The position numbers were made by a program, and so were the translations under genes. 64,000 bases of DNA. It comes from Streptomyces sp. SDr-06. Lineage in GTDB: Bacteria; Actinomycetota; Actinomycetes; Streptomycetales; Streptomycetaceae. Numbering within the stretch: position 1 is the stretch's first letter; every line of letters begins with the position of its first letter. Under the pieces are notes generated by a model that ran no database searches, was not told where the DNA came from, and was given only the letters and a program-made list of their open reading frames with translations. Below, piece after piece: positions 8,243-16,040 of the stretch. The DNA is taken from the NCBI RefSeq assembly GCF_003324565.1, contig NZ_QOLA01000003.1, positions 124,001-188,000 on the forward strand, written 5' to 3'.

Positions 8243-9247
8243 ATGCGCACACCCCGCACGGCAACCACGGCGGCCGTGGCCGTCGCCGCACTGACGCTCG
8301 CGCTCGGCGGCTGCAGCAGCTCGGGGGGCAAGAGCTCCGAGGACAAGGGTTCCGGGTCGCCGAGCGGCGGCAAGGGCGTGAGCACTCCCCGCCTCAAGAT
8401 CGCGATGGTGACCCACTCCGGCGAGGGCGACACGTTCTGGGACATCGTCCAGAGCGGCGCGAAACAGGCGGCGGCCAAGGACAACGTCGACTTCCTGTAC
8501 TCCGCGAACAAGGAGGGCAACCAGCAGGCGCAGCTGGTGCAGGCCGCCATCGACCAGAAGGTGGACGGCCTGGTCGTGACCCTGGCCAAGCCCGAGGCCG
8601 TCAAGGACGTGATCAAGAAGGCCGTCGCCGCCGGGATACCCGTCGTCACCATCAACTCGGGCGCCGACTTCTCCAAGGCGGTCGGCGCGCTCGGCCACAT
8701 CGGCCAGGACGAGGGCGTGGCCGGTGAGGCGGTCGGCGACGAGCTCACCAAGCGGGGCCGCAAGAAGGTCCTCTGCGTCATCCACGAGCAGGGCAACGTC
8801 TCGCTCGAACAGCGCTGTGCGGGTGTGAAGAAGACGTTCCAGGGCAGCGTGGAGAACCTGAACGTGGACGGCACCAACACGCCCGCCGCCACCTCGTCCG
8901 TCGAGGCGAAGCTCCAGTCGGCCAAGGACATCGACGCGGTCGTCACGCTCGGCGCGCCGATGGCGGCGGCCGCCGTCAAGGCGAAGGGCGACGCGAACAG
9001 CACGGCCGAGATCGACACTTTCGACCTGAACGCGGCCGTGATCAGGCAGCTCAAGGCGAAGGAGATCGGCTTCGCCGTCGACCAGCAGCCCTACCTCCAG
9101 GGCTACCTCGCGGTCGACGAACTGTGGCTGGACAAGACCAACGGGGATGTGATCGGCGGCGGCCGGCCGGTCCTCACCGGGCCCGCGATCGTCACCGAGA
9201 AGGACGTGCCGACGCTGGAGAAGTACACCGCCCGCGGTACCCGATGA
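8243..9247 (+). CDS. sugar ABC transporter substrate-binding lipoprotein 1
   Basis: This 334-residue lipoprotein has a signal peptide with lipobox LGGC (Cys24), then a Ser/Gly/Lys linker, then a periplasmic-binding-protein type 1 fold like RbsB/XylF. Recognisable elements are KIAMVTHSGEGDTFWDI at the first strand, the NQQAQLVQAAIDQKVDGLVV segment, GIPVVTINSG, and the DQQPYLQGYLAVDELWL region near the C-terminus. The next gene encodes a close paralogue. It delivers substrate to the permease and ATPase downstream. Ligand class is sugar or polyol (inference from fold and context). Confidence 0.92.
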   Translation: MRTPRTATTAAVAVAALTLALGGCSSSGGKSSEDKGSGSPSGGKGVSTPRLKIAMVTHSGEGDTFWDIVQSGAKQAAAKDNVDFLYSANKEGNQQAQLVQAAIDQKVDGLVVTLAKPEAVKDVIKKAVAAGIPVVTINSGADFSKAVGALGHIGQDEGVAGEAVGDELTKRGRKKVLCVIHEQGNVSLEQRCAGVKKTFQGSVENLNVDGTNTPAATSSVEAKLQSAKDIDAVVTLGAPMAAAAVKAKGDANSTAEIDTFDLNAAVIRQLKAKEIGFAVDQQPYLQGYLAVDELWLDKTNGDVIGGGRPVLTGPAIVTEKDVPTLEKYTARGTR

Positions 9248-9345
9248 TCGCCCGCCGACCCCGCGTGACCCATACTTGGGCGGCCGGGGCAGGTCTGAAC
9301 CAGTCCCGGCGGCACCCGGTGGTACAGCAAGAAGGGCACGGCGTC

Positions 9346-10359
9346 GTGGCAAGGGTTCGGACAGGGGTACGCGTCATGGGCGCGGTGCTGGCAGCGGTGC
9401 TCGGGGCCTCCTTGGCGGGGTGCAGCAGCACGGGCGGCAAGCGCGCCGAGGACGCGCGCAAGTCCGCGCAGGCCGAGGGCAGGGCCGCGGTGAACACGCC
9501 CCGCTGGAAGTTCGCGATGGTCACCCACTCGGGCGACGGCGACACCTTCTGGGACATCGTCCAGAGCGGCGCCAAGCAGGCCGCCGTCAAGGACAACATC
9601 GACTTCCTCTACTCGCACAGCGACCAGGGGCAGCAGCAGGCCCAGTTCGTGCAGGCCGCCATCGACCAGAAGGTCGACGCCCTCATCGTCACGCTCGCAA
9701 AGCCGGACGCCCTCAAGGACGTCGTGGCCAAGGCCGAGAAGGCCGGCATCCCGGTGATCACCGTGAACTCGGGCTCGGAGAAGTCCAAGGAGTTCGGGGC
9801 GCTCACCCACATCGGCCAGGACGAGACCATCGCGGGCGAGGCCGTCGGCGACGAACTCACCAAGCGGGGCCGGAAGAAGGCGCTCTGCGTCCTGCACGAG
9901 CAGGGCAACGTCGGCCACGAGCAGCGCTGCGCGGGCACCAAGAAGACGTTCAAGGGCGAGGTCCAGAACCTCTACGTCACCGGCACCAACATGCCCGACG
10001 TGCAGTCCTCCATCGAGGCCAAGCTCCAGGCCGATCCCTCCATCGACGCCGTGGTCACCCTCGGCGCGCCCTTCGCGGACACGGCCGTCAAGGCCAAGCA
10101 GTCGGCGGGCAGCTCGGCCGAGGTCGACACCTTCGACCTGAACGCCAAGGTGGCCACCGCCCTGGAGGCCGGCACCCTCGGCTTCGCGGTCGACCAGCAG
10201 CCCTACCTCCAGGGGTACGAGGCCGTGGACCTGCTCTGGCTGTACAAGTACAACGCCGACGTGCTCGGCGGCGGGCTCCCGGTCCTGACCGGACCCCAGA
10301 TCATCACCAAGGACCAGGCCGCCCAGCTGGAGGCGTACACGAAGCGGGGGACGCGATGA
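9346..10359 (+). CDS. sugar ABC transporter substrate-binding lipoprotein 2
   Basis: This 337-residue paralogue of the preceding protein shares whole blocks with it (DGDTFWDIVQSGAKQAA, AIDQKVDALIVTLAKP, GQDE.IAGEAVGDELTKRGRKK). GTG 9346 is chosen because it retains the Arg-rich n-region (ARVRTGVRV) of the signal peptide; ATG 9376 is the alternative. The lipobox is SLAGC with Cys26. Its stop overlaps the permease start in ATGA. Two binding proteins for one permease suggest either widened substrate range or recent duplication. Confidence 0.92.
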   Translation: MARVRTGVRVMGAVLAAVLGASLAGCSSTGGKRAEDARKSAQAEGRAAVNTPRWKFAMVTHSGDGDTFWDIVQSGAKQAAVKDNIDFLYSHSDQGQQQAQFVQAAIDQKVDALIVTLAKPDALKDVVAKAEKAGIPVITVNSGSEKSKEFGALTHIGQDETIAGEAVGDELTKRGRKKALCVLHEQGNVGHEQRCAGTKKTFKGEVQNLYVTGTNMPDVQSSIEAKLQADPSIDAVVTLGAPFADTAVKAKQSAGSSAEVDTFDLNAKVATALEAGTLGFAVDQQPYLQGYEAVDLLWLYKYNADVLGGGLPVLTGPQIITKDQAAQLEAYTKRGTR

Positions 10360-11389
10360 GCGCGACCGACATCGCCGGGGACGAGCGGCTGCTGCGGCGC
10401 TCGGTCTGGCGCAAGATCATCGGCCGCCCCGAACTCGGTTCGGTGGTCGGCGCCGGCGCCGTCTTCCTCTTCTTCTCGGTCGCCGCGGGCAGCTTCCTGC
10501 AACCCTCCAGCCTCTCGACCGTCCTGTACGCGGCCTCGACGATCGGCATCATGGCGGTGCCGGTGGCGCTGCTCATGATCGGCGGCGAGTTCGATCTGTC
10601 GGCGGGCGTCCTGGTGACGACGTCCGCTCTCGTCTCTTCGATGTTCAGCTATCAGATGACGGCGAACGTCTGGGTGGGGGTGGGCGTCTCCCTGCTCGTC
10701 ACCCTCGCCATCGGCGCGTTCAACGGCTTCATGCTGACCCGCACCAAACTCCCGAGCTTCATCATCACGCTCGGCACGTTCCTGATGCTGACCGGCCTCA
10801 ACCTCGGCTTCACCAAGCTGATCAGCGGCACGGTCTCCACGAAGTCCATCGCCGACATGGAGGGCTTCGAGTCCGCGAAGAAGCTCTTCGCCTCCCAGCT
10901 GACCGTCGGCTCCGTCGACCTGAAGGTCACCATCCTGTGGTGGTTCGCCCTGGTCGCGGTCGCCACCTGGATCCTGCTGCGGACCCGCTTCGGCAACTGG
11001 ATCTTCGCGGTCGGCGGTGAGGCGGACGCCGCCCGCGCGGTCGGCGTCCCGGTCTTCAAGACGAAGATCGGCCTCTACATGGGCGTCGCCTTCGCGGCCT
11101 GGGTCTCCGGCCAGCACCTGCTGTTCTCCTTCGACGTGGTGCAGTCCGGCGAGGGCGTCGGCAACGAGCTGATCTACATCATCGCGGCCGTCATCGGCGG
11201 CTGCCTGATCACCGGCGGCTACGGCTCGGCGATCGGCTCCGCCGTCGGCGCCTTCATCTTCGGCATGACCAGCAAGGGCATCGTGTACGCGGAGTGGAAC
11301 CCGGACTGGTTCAAGTTCTTCCTCGGAGCGATGCTCCTGCTGGCCACCCTGCTCAACGCGTGGGTGCGCAAGCGGGCGGAGGCGACAGC

Positions 11390-11393
<4 letters not shown>
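10356..11393 (+). CDS. sugar ABC transporter permease (BPD type 2)
   Basis: This 345-residue integral membrane protein is of the RbsC/FrcC type, with about ten hydrophobic segments starting near residue 30 ([20 protein letters not shown]). The loop [13 protein letters not shown] and the EAA-like stretch [16 protein letters not shown], which docks to the ATPase, are characteristic. It overlaps both neighbours by 4 bases. It forms the channel for the substrate captured by one or both upstream lipoproteins. Confidence 0.93.
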
Positions 11394-12244
<851 letters not shown>

Positions 12245-12247
12245 AGC

Positions 12248-12273
12248 GGCCGCCCCGGGCCACCGGGGCGGCC
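12248..12273 (+). terminator. GC-rich hairpin after the ABC ATPase
   Basis: Perfect 9-base arms GGCCGCCCC and GGGGCGGCC enclose an 8-base loop. It follows the ATPase stop immediately, so at least part of transcription should end here and the kinase gene may have its own promoter. Confidence 0.55.
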
Positions 12274-12320
12274 CCTCCGCGCGAGGTCCGCGTTCCCCAG
12301 GGGTGGCAGAATCGGCCCCG

Positions 12321-13490
12321 ATGACCACGTACCGCGACTTCGCCCTAGCCCACCGGGGATCCGCCCGGGCCACCGTGCTGCGCACCGTAGGCACCCGGGA
12401 ACGCCGCTCGCACCTGACGGCGCCCCGGGTCCCCACCGTCGGCATCGACATCGGCGGTACGAAGGTGATGGCCGGCGTCGTGGACGCCGACGGGAACATC
12501 CTGGAGAAGCTCCGCACGGAGACCCCGGACAAGTCCAAGAGCCCCAAGGTCGTCGAGGACACCATCACCGAGCTGGTGCTCGACCTCTCCGACCGGCACG
12601 ACGTGCACGCCGTGGGCATCGGCGCGGCGGGCTGGGTCGACGCGGACCGCTCCACCATCCTGTTCGCCCCGCACCTCGCCTGGCGCAACGAGCCGCTGCG
12701 CGACGCCCTCCAGGCCCGCCTCGCCGTCCCCGTGATGGTCGACAACGACGCCAACACGGCCGCCTGGGCCGAATGGCGCTTCGGCGCCGGACGCGGTGAG
12801 GACCACCTGGTCATGATCACGCTGGGCACCGGCATCGGCGGCGCGATCCTGGAGGACGGGCAGGTCAAACGCGGCAAGTACGGGGTCGCCGGAGAGTTCG
12901 GCCACATGCAGGTCGTACCCGGCGGACACCGCTGCGCCTGCGGCAACCGCGGCTGCTGGGAGCAGTACAGCTCGGGCAACGCGCTGGTCCGCGAGGCCCG
13001 CGAGCTGGCCACGGCCGACTCCCCGGTGGCGTACAACATCATCGAGCGCGTCGGCGGGAACATCCCCGAGATCACCGGGCCGCTCATCACCGAGCTGGCC
13101 CGCGAGGGCGACGCCATGTGCGTCGAGCTCCTCCAGGACATCGGCCAGTGGCTCGGCGTCGGCATCGCCAACCTGGCGGCCGCCCTCGACCCCTCGTGCT
13201 TCGTCATCGGCGGGGGTGTCAGCGCCGCCGACGACCTGCTGATCGGCCCCGCCAGGGACGCCTTCAAGCGCCACCTCACCGGCCGCGGCTACCGCCCCGA
13301 GGCCAGGATCGCCAAGGCGCAGCTGGGCCCCGAGGCTGGCATGGTCGGCGCCGCCGACCTCGCCCGCCTGGTGGCCCGCCGCTTCCGCCGCGCCAACCGC
13401 CGCCGCGTGGAGCGGTACGAGCGGTACGCCAAGGCCGCCGAAGCCGTCCGCAGGACGGGCACCTCCCGCACCACCCAGGAATCCGACTGA
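12321..13490 (+). CDS. ROK-family sugar kinase (glucokinase-like)
   Basis: This 389-residue ATP-dependent sugar kinase has the phosphate loop GIDIGGTKV at residues 41-49, the sugar-site motif VDNDANTAAWAEW, the second phosphate motif LGTGIGGAI, EFGHM, and the ROK zinc signature starting C205-A-C207 with Cys212 (CACGNRGCWEQY). There is a 38-residue Arg-rich N-terminal extension before the kinase fold and an Arg-rich helical tail. No winged helix precedes the fold, so it is an enzyme rather than a ROK repressor. Position after the transporter suggests it phosphorylates the imported sugar or acts in carbon control. Confidence 0.92.
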   Translation: MTTYRDFALAHRGSARATVLRTVGTRERRSHLTAPRVPTVGIDIGGTKVMAGVVDADGNILEKLRTETPDKSKSPKVVEDTITELVLDLSDRHDVHAVGIGAAGWVDADRSTILFAPHLAWRNEPLRDALQARLAVPVMVDNDANTAAWAEWRFGAGRGEDHLVMITLGTGIGGAILEDGQVKRGKYGVAGEFGHMQVVPGGHRCACGNRGCWEQYSSGNALVREARELATADSPVAYNIIERVGGNIPEITGPLITELAREGDAMCVELLQDIGQWLGVGIANLAAALDPSCFVIGGGVSAADDLLIGPARDAFKRHLTGRGYRPEARIAKAQLGPEAGMVGAADLARLVARRFRRANRRRVERYERYAKAAEAVRRTGTSRTTQESD

Positions 13491-14077
13491 TGACCCCCTC
13501 CGACCGCCCCGCGGTCCCGCGCCAGTCCCCGCCGCCGGACGAGAAGCCGCCCGAGACCCGGCAGCACATGATCCGGCGGCGCTGGATCACCGCCGTGATC
13601 ATCGTGCTGCTCATCGGCGTGCCCGCCGGGTACCTGGCGATCTCCGCCGAGCAGAGCCGCACCAGCGGCCGCGACAAGGAGTCCGGGGCCGCGGCCCACG
13701 GCCTCCAGAACGACTGGCCGTCCAAGACCCAGCGGCGCATCTACGACGTACCGGTCCCCGACGACGCGGTCGCCGTCGCCTTTTACGAGACGAACAGCTG
13801 GAAGGTCAGCAAGCTGTACGTCCAGTTCAAGACGAGCGCGGCGGGCCTCGCGGAGTTCCTGAAGGACGGCGGCACCAGCACGGCCGCGCTCAAGCCGGGC
13901 GACGTGACCATCGCCCGGGAGGACGCCGCGAAGGTGGGCTGGACGTTCCCGGCGGGCCACGACTGGGCGGGCACCACCCACGTCCAGAAGGACCCGCTGC
14001 CGACCCAGAACATCACCGTCGACGAGACCGACCCGGACAAGCCGGTCGTCTTCGTGGTCTCCACGGCGACTCCCTGA
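13490..14077 (+). CDS. membrane-anchored conserved protein, unknown
   Basis: This 195-residue protein overlaps the kinase stop (TGATG). Pro-rich cytoplasmic residues 1-28 precede one transmembrane helix at about 32-50 (WITAVIIVLLIGVPAGYLAI), followed by an extracytoplasmic domain of about 140 residues (DDAVAVAFYETNSWKVSKLYVQFKT). No enzymatic motif is seen. The linkage to the ROK kinase suggests co-expression. Its stop codon is the first three bases of a 31-bp tandem repeat. Confidence 0.75.
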   Translation: MTPSDRPAVPRQSPPPDEKPPETRQHMIRRRWITAVIIVLLIGVPAGYLAISAEQSRTSGRDKESGAAAHGLQNDWPSKTQRRIYDVPVPDDAVAVAFYETNSWKVSKLYVQFKTSAAGLAEFLKDGGTSTAALKPGDVTIAREDAAKVGWTFPAGHDWAGTTHVQKDPLPTQNITVDETDPDKPVVFVVSTATP

Positions 14078-14168
14078 CCCGGCCGGGCCGCCCGCCCCCG
14101 GGTCCTGACCCGGCTGGGCCGCCCGTTCCCGGGTCCTGACCCGGCCGGGGCCGCCCGCTCCCGACTCC
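14075..14168 (+). repeat. three tandem copies of a 31-bp GC-rich unit
   Basis: Units begin TGACCCGGC at 14075, 14106 and 14137; the third has one inserted base and a diverged end. Each contains GGGCCGCCCG and CCCGGGTCC, which can pair locally. The first unit supplies the stop codon of the upstream gene. It may act as a composite terminator. Confidence 0.75.
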
Positions 14169-14274
14169 CGGCACTGGTGAGCCCCGACGGCCCTGGGGCC
14201 TGTTCGCTCTCCGTGATTCCCCCGAGAACGAACACCGGACCGGCCGGGCTCCACGCTCACTACGGTCCCTTGGC

Positions 14275-15009
14275 ATGACGATCACCACGCGGACGATCGA
14301 GTACCCCGCCGACGGCCTGACGATGAAGGGTCACCTCGCGCTCCCGGCCGGCGACGGCCGACGGCCCGCCGTGCTGCTCGGGCCGGAAGGCACGGGGCTC
14401 AGCGACGTCGAGCGCGGGCGGGCCGACGCGCTCGCCGAACTGGGCTACGTGGCGCTCGCCTTCGACCTCCACGGCGGGCGCTATCTGGCCGATCCCGAGG
14501 AGATGCTGGCCCGCTGCATGCCGCTGCTCGCCGACCCCGGCCGCATGCGGGCCATGGGCCACGCGGCCCTGGACGTGCTGCGCGCCGAACCGCGGACCGA
14601 CCCCGAACGGATCGCCGCCGTCGGCTACGGCACCGGCGGCGCGATCGCGCTGGAACTCGGCCGCGACGGCGCCGACCTGCGCGCGATCGGCACCATCAAC
14701 GCCCTGACCACGGGCCGACCGGGCGAGGCGGCGCGGATACGCTGCCCCGTGTGGGCCGGGGTCGGCTCGGAAGACCCGATCATGCCGTACGCCCAACGCG
14801 ACGCGTTCGCCGCCGAGATGCAGGCGGCGGGCGTCGACTGGCGCCTCGTCGTCTACGGCGGCGCCCTGCACGCCTTCCACCACCCGACCGTGGACCACAC
14901 CGTGCGCCCCGGCATCGGATACCACCCACGACACGCGCGACGAGCCTGGCGCGACGTCGTCGACCTGCTCGCCGAGTGTGTGCCGGTGCATTGGTCGTTG
15001 AGCCGATGA
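14275..15009 (+). CDS. dienelactone hydrolase-family protein, nucleophile replaced
   Basis: This 244-residue alpha/beta-hydrolase belongs to the dienelactone hydrolase family. Glu38 (GPEGTGL), Asp167 (GSEDPIMP) and His199 (GALHAFHHP) occupy the expected positions. At the nucleophile elbow, where Cys or Ser is normal (GYCxGG), the sequence is GYGTGG with Gly119. Unless another residue serves, classical hydrolysis is not expected, and it may be a binding protein or use another chemistry. The GC-rich leader between 14169 and 14274 shows no clear promoter. This is the last ordinary gene before the accessory island. Confidence 0.85.
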   Translation: MTITTRTIEYPADGLTMKGHLALPAGDGRRPAVLLGPEGTGLSDVERGRADALAELGYVALAFDLHGGRYLADPEEMLARCMPLLADPGRMRAMGHAALDVLRAEPRTDPERIAAVGYGTGGAIALELGRDGADLRAIGTINALTTGRPGEAARIRCPVWAGVGSEDPIMPYAQRDAFAAEMQAAGVDWRLVVYGGALHAFHHPTVDHTVRPGIGYHPRHARRAWRDVVDLLAECVPVHWSLSR

Positions 15010-15638
15010 GTGTGCTCGCCGCCCTCTTGGTCGGCAGTGACATTGCGCGGGTGGCGGGACCGTTCCGTACCGCCCCGGCGACCAGCCCGGTCGGCGTGCG
15101 GGTGCGCGCCTACGGGATTGCCTGAGGATGGCCTGCGGTGCGGGGAGGAGGCGCAGGGCTCCATGTGGAGCTTCACCCAGAGCAGCCAGTCGGTGTGGCG
15201 CAACCTCGCCTCTCGTAGGCTGGATCAGGCCACGACGCCCGCAAAGGCGTTGCGCGTGCAACGCCTTGGGGAGAGGATGTCAGACAGCTGCAAGGCGTGA
15301 GTGATAGCTGGTCACACAGGGACTGGTGGTCAGCACGCCTGGCACGCGGCGACGTTGACCGGTATTCGCAGGGTGGGACGCACGGGAAGCCCGACACGGG
15401 TGAGTCGGCCCTTGACGCGCCTACGCAGGGCTCCATTGGCGCTGTGGGCAAGCGCCTCGGCCTGCTGGTTCAGGCGGCGGACCACTTGGTGGGCAAGTCG
15501 AAAAACGCCCACCACCGTCCTGCCAAAGGCTTGCACCGCGATCGGTGGCGTGGCTCGACGCCCACCCCTCCGCCTGATGGCGGATGGGATGAAGCAGGCT
15601 GCGGAGTGCGCGGGTTACACGGATTGGTGGGGGTTGGC
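15010..15638. other. 629-bp gene-poor left flank of the accessory island
   Basis: No convincing gene is present. Short frames occur on both strands (for example 15330-15536 minus, Arg/Val-rich), but none has a recognisable domain. Codon bias here is less regular than in the neighbours, which suits decayed sequence. It contains a perfect 10-base inverted repeat at 15244-15267. Confidence 0.55.
15244..15267. repeat. perfect inverted repeat / hairpin at the island edge
   Basis: Arms AAGGCGTTGC and GCAACGCCTT are separated by GCGT. It could be a terminator for the hydrolase upstream or a remnant of a mobile-element end. No T-tract follows. Confidence 0.6.
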
Positions 15639-16040
15639 GTGACGGGGTGGGACATCGATCCGGCCGGGGTTGGTTCGGTGCTGTCGCGGGTGCAGGAGGC
15701 GGAGCACGGTCTGCATGAGGGCATCGCGCTGTACGGCATGGGTGTGGAGGCCGCGGCTCTCTGCGTGGGCACTTTGGACTTCAGCGGCGCGGTCGGACGC
15801 GGCAGTGGCCAGGCGGGTCTGGTGGCCGTCGCGCTGAGTGAGTTCATGCAGGGCACCGAGACCGATGTGGTGTTCATGCCGCTGCGGACCAGTAACTCGA
15901 TCAACGGTGCGGTCGAGGCAACGAACTGCTATCAACGGGGGGCGCTGGAGCAGGCGTCGGACGCGCAGCGCCAGGCCGGGCTGGCGCCGGATGTGGCCGC
16001 GGTGCTGGAGGCGGCGCGGAAGAAGGGGTCCGGGAAGTGA
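15639..16040 (+). CDS. DUF6507-type small helical protein (WXG100-like partner)
   Basis: This 133-residue protein starts at GTG 15639 behind a GGTGGGGG site. It is mainly helical: WDIDPAGVGSVLSRVQEAEHGLHEGIALYGMGVEAAA near the N-terminus, a Gly-rich turn, a VALSEFMQG helix and a final NGAVEATNCYQRGALEQASDAQRQ helix. This matches my recollection of DUF6507, found beside type VII-linked toxins in Streptomyces; by size and helical layout it resembles WXG100/ESX secretion partners. The GTGA overlap with the toxin gene supports stoichiometric co-production. It is likely a chaperone or co-secreted partner of the toxin (inference). Confidence 0.75.
   Translation: MTGWDIDPAGVGSVLSRVQEAEHGLHEGIALYGMGVEAAALCVGTLDFSGAVGRGSGQAGLVAVALSEFMQGTETDVVFMPLRTSNSINGAVEATNCYQRGALEQASDAQRQAGLAPDVAAVLEAARKKGSGK

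Noticed and set aside
14075..14168. Short regular repeats considered as a CRISPR array
   Set aside because: Units are directly adjacent with no unique spacers and no cas genes are present.
14260..15261. Minus-strand frame of 333 codons covering the hydrolase gene and the island edge
   Set aside because: Mirrors codon bias of the opposite gene, with no recognisable domain. The part beyond 15010 was considered as a possible transposase remnant but has no motif.
15330..15536. Small Arg-rich minus-strand frame, possible transposase piece
   Set aside because: No DDE residues, no terminal inverted repeats and no target duplication visible, so it is not called.
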